64,000 bases of DNA from Fragilariopsis cylindrus CCMP1102. Lineage: Eukaryota > Bacillariophyta > Bacillariophyceae > Bacillariales > Bacillariaceae. This document shows, piece by piece, positions 1-10,443 of this stretch. The DNA lies in NCBI GenBank assembly GCA_900095095.1, contig FMBT01000299.1, positions 496,001 through 560,000 on the forward strand. Direction: 5' to 3'. The position numbers and the translations under genes were made by a program. Under the pieces are notes generated by a model. It searched no databases, had not been told where the DNA came from, and was given only the letters and a program-made list of their open reading frames with translations. Numbering within the stretch: position 1 is the first letter of the stretch; each line of letters begins with the position of its first letter.

Positions 1-1161
1 ATTATTTCTCGGTCGATGACCACCACGACCAACAACATCAAATCTTTCTCCTATATATCCATCATATCCCACAGCGTTATGATTGTTTTGGTGATCTCCT
101 CCTATATATCCATCATATCCTGTTGGATGTGAATTAACATTAAAAGTATGACCGACATTCGTCGTTGAGGTTTTATTCCTATTAGTTGATGTCATCATAA
201 TATTATTAATATCATCTCTTTCATCGATAGCATGTTCATCAATTAGTTCAGTTGCGTATGTTAATATTAATGCAGCAAAGCCGGCATATAATACTGTTAA
301 TACCATACACATATATGAAAATGCCATTGATTTATTTTCTCTTTGTCCGTAATATTGATTATTTGCATTATTGCCACCGCCATTACCGCCACCATTTTCA
401 TCCCCTTGACTATCTCGAATCTTTTGTGTACAATTTATTTGTTTATGAAGGAAAAGAAGAAGAAGGAAAAGAAAGGATTGAGAAAAATAATAATAATAAT
501 ACAATATAATAAAATACCTAGTACTTATTATTGTTTGTTGCCAGTTATTTATTACATTGTATTAGATTTATAATATTCAATATTGAATTTTCTTACTACA
601 GCACTGAGCACTTACCTCAAATTCACCAAATAATACTGAACAAACTAATGTTAAATTAGCAAACATAAGTAATGCACCAATAAATGAACCTATTCCCAAT
701 GGTGTTGTTCTATGTACCGAACTACTACAACATGTATAGTATAATCCTGTTGGACTTTGCCATCCTAATATAACTGTACCAAAAACACTTAATAGTGCTG
801 CTAATACACCTGTCCATAATGCTGAAAATGCTAATGCACGTGATGTAACAGCAACTTCTGGATAATCATAATAATATGAATTATTCTCACCATCTTGTTG
901 TTCGTCTTGACTACCATCTTTATCATTATTATTGTTATTATTATTGTAATTGTTATAATATTGATTGTTACCATCACCACCACCGTCAGCATTATAATTC
1001 TTTGCACTACTTAATGCGAATATGAATGCTGTTAAAAATGAAATTGCTGTTAGTATTGTCATTAGTGACCATAATGATGCTAATAATCCTCTTTTTGAAT
1101 TTAAATAGCCCCCACCTCCGCCTCCACCACTACGGGCGTATTCGTTGTATCCATCTGTCAT
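1..1161 (-). CDS. Four-helix membrane protein, 3' end outside window
   Basis: Unrecognised membrane protein, partial. Exon 1 is 1161..616 and starts MTDGYNEYARSGG; exon 2 is 420..1 and stays open to the window edge. The intron 615..421 has a GTAAG donor and an AAAG acceptor and joins in phase 0. Three hydrophobic segments lie in exon 1 (about residues 27-50, 107-133 and 152-176) and a fourth near the start of exon 2 (MAFSYMCMVLTVLYAGFAAL). A Gly run follows the start and an Asn/Asp-rich loop lies between helices 1 and 2. The four-helix plan recalls tetraspan proteins, but I see no tetraspanin CCG signature in the loop, so no function is assigned. The exon 2 tail carries two copies of a GYDGYIG element. 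Confidence 0.7.
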
Positions 1162-1771
1162 TATTTTCTTACTTTCTTCTTTTTCTGTAGTATTTAGTGT
1201 TTTGTTTCTTATTTATTTCTGACGATGAATGTGAGTCGAGTCAATGCGATTAGTAACGTTGTATCGTTACTGTTTGTATTTTAAATTCATTCTCTAAACT
1301 CTTTGTCGCCGTTCACATACAGTACAGCCAACAACATTAAACATGAAAAAAATCAATTAACAAAAATTAACAAACGTCGGATTGAAAAATGTTTGAACGA
1401 ACGGGCACAGGGCTGTAGCGCTTGGAAAGCCCTTAAGTAATTATGCGACGAGCACGTCGCAAAATACCGTATCTAGTAAATTTTACAATGATATAAAAAT
1501 TATAAACTTCTTGCTGTACCGGTACTGTAACAAAACGATCCACTCATCGTATGAGACACGAACAACGCATTCAAAATTGTTGGAGATAAATTGAAAGAAA
1601 GGTTGAAAGAGTCGTTGAAACCGCAATCAGACTACAAGCAACACACATATTACTTAAATCTGATTGCTTTCAGTCTTATTTGTTCTCGACCGCACCAATA
1701 TAAACAATAAGCTCGTACCGAAAAAGGTCGTACCGTACAGTAGCTTTGTTAAAACAAAAAATCCTACAATC
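1162..1771. other. Divergent intergenic region
   Basis: 610 bases between two divergently transcribed genes, so it probably holds both promoters. It contains GAGTCGAGTC at 1233-1242, a decamer that recurs in another divergent promoter of this window. No gene is visible. Confidence 0.5.
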
Positions 1772-2902
1772 ATGAGGTTTTCAATCGCTCTACTATTACT
1801 ACTTGCAACATCCGTAAGGGAGGAAATACAACATGTCGATGGATTTTCTATTTCTTCTTCTACCAGCATTGATTTCAGAAGAAGAAACCGTTCAGTACAC
1901 CAGCTGAGAAGTAGTAGTGATGTTGATAATGAAGTAGTTGCTATCGACGATGATGCGGATGATTGCGGTTGCGGTGACACTACTGGTGACCGTACTACTA
2001 CAATTTTTTCCGGTAAGCCATCAAATACAGCTAAAAAATTGAATCCAAGACAAGCGATTCGTAACGGTTCAATATATAATTTATATGGTGAGGAAGTTAC
2101 AATGGATAAGATACTTGTAAGAAATAATAACAGCAACAATAATAATAATAATAATGTATCAATTGTTGTTTTCTTACGATCATTGGGATGACCCTTATGT
2201 CAAGAATTTATTCTTCAATGGAGTAAACGAAAAGGTGAACTTGATAATAATAAATTGGGAAGTACACAATTAATTTTTGTATCAATTGGTACACCAGAAA
2301 CTGGTTTAAAGTTAGTTGATCATTTAAATATACCAAATCTAATTGATTATTTATATGTCGATCCAACAACTACACTATATAATTCCCTACAATTGAATAA
2401 AGGAATCAAAGAAACATTTTTTTCACTAAGTACATCATTTGCTTTTTTAAAACGATTCACTAAACCTGACGGTATGAAAGAATTGAATGAAATTCTACCC
2501 AAATGGAATAAAGGTAAGTTTAAAAAGGAAGGAGGAGGTATTTATATTGTGCCGTTTTTTATATTTTTTCGAGGGTAACTTTAAAAGAGAAAGTTAACTA
2601 CCACACTTTATTCGTCGGTCGTTGTAACTAAATCCCTTTATTCGTATTTCCTCCCTGCCGTTCCACTAAAAAAACAAAAACAAAAAAACGTTTTATACGT
2701 ATATACGTATATATATATATATATATATTTCTCAGCCAGTTACATGGTACCAAAGCCGGATCAAGCATTCAACCAAGGCGCAACGTTTGTATTTGATGGT
2801 GAGAAAACTATCTTTGCTCACTACGATGAAAGTACAGGAGCTCATAGTGACATACAACAAGTAATTGACTTGACCAAGGATAGGTTGAATTTGGATGCTT
2901 AA
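1772..2902 (+). CDS. SelU/PRXL2-like thioredoxin-fold protein, candidate selenoprotein
   Basis: Exon 1 is 1772..2513 and exon 2 is 2736..2902; the intron has GTAAGT and CTCAG borders and joins in phase 1. The start MRFSIALLLLLATSV gives a signal peptide followed by VDGFSIS, so plastid targeting is possible. An in-frame TGA lies at 2189-2191. The same frame continues for over 100 codons to the splice donor, and exon 2 joins in frame with the conserved family ending (GATFVFDGEKTIFAHYDES). Around the TGA the protein reads VVFLRSLG-U-PLCQEFILQW, so the TGA falls on the first residue of the Cys-x-x-Cys-like redox motif of the PRXL2/AhpC-TSA family. That family includes the known selenoprotein SelU, whose U-x-x-C motif matches. 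Reading TGA as selenocysteine is therefore the best explanation. I could not find a convincing SECIS element in the 3' region. The alternative is a nonsense mutation. Confidence 0.75.
2709..2728. repeat. (TA)n microsatellite in an intron
   Basis: Uninterrupted TA dinucleotides just upstream of the 3' splice site of the SelU-like gene. Confidence 0.9.
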
Positions 2903-3797
2903 AACAAAAAAATCTACTTATCTAGTTGGCTGGCACTAGTAGTAGTATTTATTTATAATTGGAACAAACATCATTATCAACATCGATAAGTTTAGTGTTG
3001 TACTATATAAGTCCGAATGACGCCAGTATTAATATACACAAAGAACAAGAAAAAAATCTGCCTTCTTTCTCTCTTTGAGGAAAGAAGCAGAATGGGATTG
3101 TTCAGCTGGTTGATATGGAAATATAAAGATCACTCTTTTTTTGTTTTTGTTTTCTACGTTTGTTTTGTTTGATTAAAGTGGATGGTTTTTTTGAGATCGA
3201 TATTTATTCAAACAACAAGTGGCTTCTCTTTGTCATATTCTTGAATACAAAAAATAATAATACAAAGTTACTGCATTATTATTTTTGTCTGTAATAGTTA
3301 ATGATAGAACAAGTTGTTACCACATGTTTTCTTCTTTTTTTAGCAGATCATATAAATATAAATATACATCTTAATCATTCTCTCAATTACATCATTGGTA
3401 CTCTACAGTACATCATATTACAGTTGCTTTCGTTTCATTTTATCTCTATATCTAAGTTGTGTCAGTTTAATAGTAGTATATTGTATTATATAATATTATT
3501 ATGAATGAAGTACCGGTGAATACCGTCAGTACGTAAGGGGAGTACTACATTAGTGCTGTAATTCCAGAAAAGAAGAAAAAGCAAGGAGGGGAATTCGGGG
3601 TTTTATTCGGGGGAGAAAATATTTTCATGACTTGAGTTGATCGATCGAGTCGAACAAAATTTACCGATTTACTAAAACTTCCGCGTCTCGGAATCATCTA
3701 ACGTTTACAAAGGGTCTAATACAACTAACGTCGCATATTTAATTAAATAACTCCAATAAAATTTTCCTAAAAAAATAATCCACCCCCAACTTTAAAA
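2903..3797. other. Intergenic region and 3' UTR of the SelU-like gene
   Basis: 895 bases between the SelU-like gene and eL22. It includes the 3' UTR where a SECIS element would be expected. A strong hairpin lies at 3058-3090 (CTGcCTTCTTTC paired with GAAAGAAGCAG), but it lacks the AUGA/GA core and apical AA of a SECIS. The last 200 bases should hold the eL22 promoter. No gene is visible. Confidence 0.5.
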
Positions 3798-4445
3798 ATG
3801 GTAAGAGATCTTCAACGAGAAATGATCCGCCTTCCTGATCTAAAAGTGCTCGCATGAGCCGACAGATCAGGGGCCTTAACATGTCGATTGACCGATGAAT
3901 TACGCTGATGTCTGGGGCATTTCATTATCTTCCGATTTTGAACGATGATACGCGGAAACATTTATGTCGTCTTCGAATTGTTTTGGTGGGTTGCCTACCA
4001 ACGTTTCGCCTCATAATGATGCAGCCACGGTATGTTCACCAATGCTCACCCTTGTCGCTTTTTTCAACTTCTTGTATCATACTGATTTTAGGTAAAAGCA
4101 AAGAAATCGACTGTCAAGTTCGTCATCGACTGTACGCAGCCTGTAGACGATAAAGTCCTTGATGTTGCGCAGTTCGAAAAATACCTTCACGACAAAATTA
4201 AGATTGGAGGCAAAACCGGTTCATTAGCTTCTAGTAATGTTGTTATCTCAAGAGATCGCACAAAGTTGACCATTGCGAGCCCAGCCGATCTGAAATTCAG
4301 CAAAAGACAGTTAAAATATCTTTCAAAACGTTACTTGAAGAAACAGCAACTTCGGGACTACCTTCGTGTTGTTGCTGCTAGCAAGAACTCATACGAAATG
4401 AGATATTTCTCTATCAGTGGAGGAGATGACGAAGACGAAGAGTAA
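3798..4445 (+). CDS. RPL22: 60S ribosomal protein eL22
   Basis: Component of the large cytosolic ribosomal subunit. The coding part of exon 1 is only the start codon, 3798..3800. The intron 3801..4091 begins directly after ATG (ATG|GTAAGA) and ends TTTTAG, and exon 2 is 4092..4445. The joined protein starts MVKAKKSTVKFVIDCTQPVD and has 118 residues, the normal size for eL22. Family hallmarks are KFSKRQLKYLSKRYLKK in the centre, LRDYLRVVA after it, and an acidic tail GGDDEDEE. The start is fixed by homology: without the one-codon exon the protein would lack its Met. It is convergent with the next gene. Confidence 0.93.
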
Positions 4446-5059
4446 AGAATTATGTGACTATAGGGACGTTATACTTTACCTGATATATAAAATAACAGGC
4501 GATATAGACTTTTATTATTTATTTTTCATACTATTGCTTTTCCAATCACCAACTCCTGCATTATCATAGTTCCCATCCTTATTTGTATTAGCTTGCATCT
4601 ATTGCATGAGAAGAAGTTTCTTCTTGACTTTATTCATCAAGCAAACATTGAGATTACCATCGTTGCTTATTTTGGTCTCTCCACCAGATTTCATGACGAA
4701 AAGAGAAAATAATGCTGCTGCTTGATATCATGGTTGTACTTCCATTGCCGACGATTGCACAACAAAATAAAATCAACCAAAAACAACCTAGAAAATTAAC
4801 TGGTAATATTAGAAAATAACACAGGCACACTTTAGGACATCCATCTCATGAGCATAAGCTCCATCTATTTATGCTGCATAACTATACTACTACATGCATC
4901 CAACATACAAATTGGAAAAATACAGGTTGTACAATTGATAGAAGTAGTGTCTTATGTATAGGTATTATCTATCTTTATACATTTCAAAGAGCAATACCCA
5001 ACAGTGCACATCATACGTACCAATTGATAAGCTTTTCAACCAACTGACTTGATCATCAT
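4446..5059. other. Convergent intergenic region
   Basis: 614 bases between the 3' ends of eL22 and the monooxygenase-like gene. AT-rich, with no coding signal, RNA gene or clear repeat visible. Confidence 0.5.
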
Positions 5060-6502
5060 TTACGGTTTGAGAGCCCAAGCAATTGCACAGCCTCCTATAT
5101 ATGAGTAGAAGTTGCATAAAAGTGAGATTCAAACACATACATCTACACACATACAAGCATCAGACTTACCACTTACCACAGTATGCCACAACAATAACAG
5201 CCTTCTGCCATAGGTATGGAAGGCCATCATTCAATGTACGCCAAGGTTCCTTAGTATCCTTTTCATCCTCCTTTCTTCTCATCCACTCACTGAATATCAT
5301 CACTAAAAATGGTATAATGACATAGGCATTAAAAGCAAAGTCAAAGACATGATTCACAAACATCTGTACCCATTCAGGAGCATCATCCAACCCCCATGTC
5401 TTAAAGTAGTGAGGTAATATCATTTCTCGAAGGAATATAATTGTCCATAGACTTATAGTAGTTAACCAAAACACTTTCCACTTCTTCGGTAGAAGAGCTG
5501 GTACTCCTTCTCCTTGTCTTGTGACTAAATCAGTAAATGCATCAGGCAATATCGATCCTTTCGAAGTTGAACTAAACTGGGTGCAAGTAGGAGGGGTTGT
5601 AACTTTGCAAGTATGACCATTCTTTCGGGAGAATACATCCATGCATTCAGATCATTAATAGATGTAAACTTCAAGTACAGTACCCGTAGTGATTCATCAT
5701 TATTATTGATACATCTGTACCTTGTGTCATTATGTGAACTGATCATGTACTTTGGCAAGCTGAGATCTCCATGCAGTATACATCTTCTGTTTCTTAGGGT
5801 TGATACGATGTTCAATCCTTAGTACAATTGGTATCGGTTCCTCTTCATCATAATTTTGTAACCCGATCTTGACATGATCATATTGCTTCTTATTGTACTT
5901 GTCAACAATTCTTGGTGGTGGATTGAACATTTGAAATCCATCCTCGAGAATAATCACAATTGTTGCAATGAGCTCTAGAATGCAATTCCTATTCTCGTAT
6001 TGGTGCATCGGACCCATTGTATCCTCGGTCGTTTCAACCAAGGTACTAGTCCGTAGGTTGTGCCCCTTATTGTTACTGTACAACAATACATTGTAAGTTC
6101 CGTCATTGCATACACGATAACCCATACAATGATTGCACAATATACGAATAGCGCAGCTTTTGTATTGAGCCAGCCTGATTTTGACATTCCTCCAACAATA
6201 TCTGCTCCATCGCCAAGTAGTATAAGGATGTATGCTAGGATGAGAACAATTAGCCATAGCTTGTATTTAGGTGGTGGTGGTAGTACCGGACGTGTTCCAC
6301 CAGTGTACTCTGCAAATTCTATAATTGTTGATGACGATAGTGATGGGTCTAATGATGAAGAAGAACGGTCAGGATCTACGCGTCGTCTAGTAGCCGTATT
6401 AGCAACTGCCTCGCCGTATCCTTCTTGTGCTGGAAGCACTGATGATGATATAGACGCCATGTTTACATTATCAGAAAATCTATCGTCGTCGTGGTCCTCC
6501 AT
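5060..6502 (-). CDS. Membrane protein with antibiotic-biosynthesis-monooxygenase-like domain
   Basis: Start 6502 (MEDHDDDRFSDN). After a disordered Ser-rich tail comes a two-helix module introduced by LPPPPKYKLWLIVLILAY, then an ABM-like ferredoxin fold (PIPIVLRIEHRINPKKQ ... SLRVLYLKFTSINDLNAW ... MYSPERMVILAKLQPLL), then a second two-helix module introduced by LLPKKWKVFWLTTISLW. The ABM-plus-PPPxxKM-helix arrangement is known from bacterial and cyanobacterial ABM membrane proteins; the duplicated helical module is an addition. The last intron is 5176..5095 (GTAAGT/TATAG) and the protein ends GGCAIAWALKP. The frame changes near 5737, 5708 and 5552 with homology continuing each time, as if single bases were missing. 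A further change before 5988 could be a 101-nt intron (6089..5989) or a fourth missing base. The substrate is unknown. Confidence 0.65.
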
Positions 6503-7433
6503 ATTCTTATTTGTTTATTCGTTAGCACTTATTGATCCAGCGATAATCTACCAGCTAGTAATCTAAACAGACATGTAAATTTGCATGTACTGTAGGAATG
6601 CACATGCGCATGCACATGTACATTTACATGTACATGTGCATGCACATGTAGCACACGAAGTTGCACGTCATTGGATTGGCAAAAGTAAGACGCAAAGTGT
6701 ACAAACAAAGGCGGGTTTATTATATATAATTTTACTTGCTGTTTGTGTATTTTAAAAAATGAGGTTTAAAGTGATCATACTGTCAGATCTTGTCCGCGAA
6801 TAACACCGCCAAAGGCTTTTAGTCCTTCTACAATACAACTGTCAAACGATAGCGCGCGGTAAAATTAGCGCTGACTAATACTTGTACGTAATGCGTGATT
6901 ATCGTAATACGTTGGCAAAGAGGGAGTGACAGTTAGAGAGAGAGAGAAAAAAAGAAAGAGTATTTACCGTACCCGCGGGGAGATCTTGACTTTCCCACGA
7001 AGTATGTAACTTTTGGCGAAAGAAAATTCTTTTGCGAATACGAGTCAGTCGCAGTTTCACGTTGAAAAAGTATGAGAAATGTTCATATCAATGTCAGTAT
7101 GTAAGCTTAAAATCGCAGAAATACATTGGATCGCTTTTGACAGTGAGCGTATATTGGAAAATACTTAAAAACAAAGAATATGAACGTTTACGAATGTGAG
7201 TCCTATCGCCACTTCGATCTCTCTCTCATCGTCGCCAAATGGAAGTTTCGCTCACAAAATCGGACTCTAAAGATAATTTCTTGTTGTGGGCGTTTTCTAC
7301 GGAATGCTGTTGACATAAAACAAATCTACACTTCACTTTTTGTCCCATACATACAACGATTAAGTTTTGCAAAGTGAAAACGAAAGTCAACATAAGTTAT
7401 TTTACTGTCGTGTTACAAAAATAAATAATTAAG
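6503..7433. other. Divergent intergenic region
   Basis: 931 bases between divergent genes. It holds the CATG-rich inverted repeat at 6608-6643, a GA-rich tract near 6930-6960 and GAGTCAGTC at 7042-7050. No gene is visible. Confidence 0.5.
6608..6643. repeat. Inverted repeat, 16-bp arms, in alternating Pu/Py DNA
   Basis: Arms 6608-6623 (GCATGCACATGTACAT) and 6628-6643 are perfect reverse complements around a 4-nt TTAC loop. The surrounding 6597-6649 is almost strictly alternating purine-pyrimidine, so it could form a cruciform or Z-DNA. Confidence 0.9.
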
Positions 7434-10400
7434 ATGAAGTTGTCTTTGATCGGCATTTCACTTGCATTGCATGCACTGATATTAATAGCGATAGCTCAAG
7501 ATGGAGATACTATTGCTCGTAAAACACAAGAAGATGAGGAAAAGCTTGATGGGTTCTGGACTGCATTCATCGATGATGTAGACTCTTTCCCAAGTGCTGC
7601 ACCATCTCCTGCACCATCTCCTGGCCCTTCTCCTGGCCCATCTCCTGAACCGTCTCCTGAACCGTCTCCTGAACCATCTCCTGGACCATCTCCTGCACCA
7701 TCTCCTGGTCCTACTCCTGGTCCTACTCCTGGTCCTACCCTGCCACCTACCCTGCCACCTACCCTGCCACCTTCTCCTGGCCCTACTCCTGAACCTACTC
7801 CTGGTCCTACTCCTGGTCCTACCCTGCCACCTACCCTGCCACCTACCCTGCCACCTACTCCTGGCCCTACTCCTGCACCTACACCTGGTCCTACTCCTGC
7901 ACCTTCCGCGTCACCTTCTCTTACGCCAACTGGAACGTGTGATATCGATACTTGTGTGAATTGTACTGCGATTATCGGTGGTGCCGAAGTCAATTGTGAA
8001 GATATTGTTCCCGAGCAAAAAAGTGCATGTGAATGTCCGGAATGTGTTCGAAATCTTGTTTTTGTATACACCGGCAAGAATTGTCCAGTAAATCAAGCCG
8101 GATCTGGTCAGTGTGTAGATTTTGGACCTAATCCATTCGTTGCTGGTTACAGAATTACCAATGCTAATGACGAAACTGAAGTTCTTGGTACTGGTACAGT
8201 GCAGCAAGGTGATGAAGTGACAATCAACGCAGTAGGTTTAACCGGATGTATTCCTGATATGCTTGCTGTTACAATTTCAGTGCCCACTGGTGCTCAGACT
8301 CAATCTTTCATTATTGATTCTACCTGTGATGGTGGTCGTGGATTGATTTTGACAGAAAGCTATGGTGCCTTTGAATCCATTGGTTACAGCTGTAGTGATT
8401 TTGATGTTCATAATTGTTTAACGGAAGTTAGTTACGGTCTTAAGGTCTGTAACACTGGTCCGACATTTGAAACAATCTATGATTGGTTCCTAACGGCAAA
8501 TGATGATTTTTGTGATCTTCTCGAAGATGTGAACCCCGAAGATGTTATGCTTGGTCCAGGTGAATGCTATTATGACACTAAACCGTATGTCGTCGATAGA
8601 TGCCAGAGCTCTATGTATTGCGTCAATGTAACTGCCAACGCAACCAACCCACTTACAGGTATTCCTAAAAATTGTCCAGATACCGATGAGATCAAGTTTA
8701 ACTGGACTCAAGTCCCAACTCTTCCACCTACCCCAGAACCAAGGTATGTACATATTTCATCTTTCTTTTTGGATATAAATTTAAATTTTCGAATGCTTCC
8801 TTACAAATTCTATACTTTGCATTTTCTTCAACAGCCCTCCCCCAAGTCCACAACCATCGCCAAGTCCTACCTCCACGTGTATCATTGATATTGAGCTCAC
8901 GGGTTGTCCCAAGTACAACATTTCTCTTGATAACGATTGCCAAGGCCGTCCATGGGAGATTACTTTCCGATACAATGGGGGTAACTGTGCCCAGTCTGAC
9001 AACCTCCAGCCTCGTCAAAAGTTCTCTTGTACTGATACAGGTAGCGGTCCTCCTACCGCTCTTGGTGCTCAAAGTTACATCACCGCTACTCCTCGTGGAG
9101 GAAGTGATCTTTACTTTGCAGGTCCTGTGAAGGTTGGAGAGAAGTACACCTTAAATGCCGACAGACAATTTGACAAGCTTTCTGCTGATATGACCCTCTC
9201 CATCTTCGACTCCCAAGGAGGAAATGCTCTCCAAGTAACCGATGTGCATTTGTCTTGTTCGCAACCATTGTTCCTCTTCGATAAGTTTGGAGCAAGTCAA
9301 GTTACTGAGTGGGTTGAAACATCTGGTCGTGTCGTTACCGACACACAAACCGGTGTCGAAACGGGAACGATTGAAGTTGGTTTGGCTACAGACAACCAGC
9401 AGAAGCCAGTTCGTCTCTTAGAAATGACCGTCCTTACCAACACACAAGATCAACCTATTGATTATACTTCCCAGGTTGCAGGCCAAGTCTTACAACCGGG
9501 ATCTAGTATTGAGCTTCCTGGTTTCGAAATTGACATCGAGCTAGGTCAACAAGTTCGATACACATTCTTCACAACAATTATTGGCGAAACTCTTGATGGA
9601 ACCAATATGTGTAACGGTAACGACATGCTTGAATGTATCGTTGGTTTCAACCTCAATCCTGTTTTCCCTACCATGGTTCCAACTCCTAGTCCAACCCTTA
9701 CTCCTCGCCCTAGTAGCAACTCTGCTGTTACTACTTGTAATGTTGGATCTCAGATTTCATGTGCCGTCACCAATCCACCAGGTATATTTACATGCGACTC
9801 TCTTCAGGCTCCTATCTCAGAAAGCTGTCCCGCTGATGCTGAGCTTTTGAGAGCCTTCCTTAAAAATACAGGGACTGCAAGCGTCTTCCTTATAATTGAC
9901 TGTGACAAGAGTGAATACGTTGCTCAACTAGTTGAACCTGGTCAACTTGCCCAGTTAAATACGCGTGCTAGTGACGTCTGTGAGGAAGCCACGGCAACTG
10001 TTTATGACTCAGATCCTCTCGATGGTGGTTCTAGCATTGGATCTTCACAACTCCAAATTGCATGTCCTGGACCTTGGACGCTTGGAGCCACAATCGCTCC
10101 AGGATTTGTCCTAGAGTCGTACGTAAGTACTTTTGACAACGGTGGAACCTTCGACTTTAACATTGCCGAAGTTGAAATTGAAATTAACTTCATTGGACAG
10201 AACTCAGGGTCTGTTCCCCTTACTATCAGTGATGGTACAATTACTTCCCCCCTCGGTTCGGGACCTGTCACTGGACTACCAACAAATATCGCAGTTAGAA
10301 ACCAACAAATTCTCCAGACACAGATTGGAACTATTGAATTAAGTGGTAAAGATGGACAGGCATTGACCTTCATTCAGAGTCTTAATGGTGTGGGGGGCGT

Positions 10401-10443
10401 CGGTACTTGTGAAGGTACCTCTGAGCTTGTAATCAATCTTTAA
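7434..10443 (+). CDS. Large secreted Pro-rich multi-domain protein
   Basis: Exon 1 is 7434..8743 and exon 2 is 8835..10443; the intron has GTATGT and ACAG borders. The protein has 972 residues. A signal peptide ([21 protein letters not shown]) is followed by a Pro-rich stalk of PSPx[10 protein letters not shown] and LPPT units at about residues 55-160. Next come Cys-rich beta-type domains that look like copies of one fold: residues 160-430, then about 480-680, then about 700-970, separated by short linkers rich in Pro, Ser and Thr. Shared elements are a [LI]xFxYxGxxC strand near the domain start and, in the second, [19 protein letters not shown]. There is no C-terminal membrane segment, so it is probably secreted or held in the cell wall or mucilage. 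No enzyme motif is seen and the function is unknown; cell-surface or frustule-associated structure is an inference. Confidence 0.82.
7594..7930 (+). repeat. Coding minisatellite for Pro-rich stalk
   Basis: Tandem 6-12-nt units (CCATCTCCTGCA, CCTACTCCTGGT, CTGCCACCTACC) encode PSPx, PTPG and LPPT repeats of the secreted protein. Near-identical blocks recur, which fits expansion by slippage or unequal exchange. Confidence 0.9.

Noticed and set aside
3633-3655. ATGA followed by a small inverted repeat (ATGACTTGAGTTGATCGATC) as a SECIS candidate
   Set aside because: The pairing does not place a GA opposite the ATGA and there is no apical AA loop; it is also about 730 bases after the stop codon.
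4010-4090. Possible box C/D snoRNA in the eL22 intron (AATGATGC ... CTGA, about 65 bases apart)
   Set aside because: The C box deviates from RUGAUGA and there is no convincing terminal stem; too weak to call.
3908-4153. Open frame of 81 codons overlapping the start of eL22 exon 2
   Set aside because: It lies mostly in the eL22 intron and runs into the exon in a different frame from eL22.
5989-6089. 101-nt intron in the ABM gene (GTATTG ... AATAG)
   Set aside because: Not accepted as certain: a single missing base near 6050 explains the frame change equally well, and three similar losses occur in the same gene.
7496-8077. 193-codon open frame opposite the Pro-rich repeat
   Set aside because: It is the antisense of a periodic repeat (Gly/Val run) and has no independent coding evidence.
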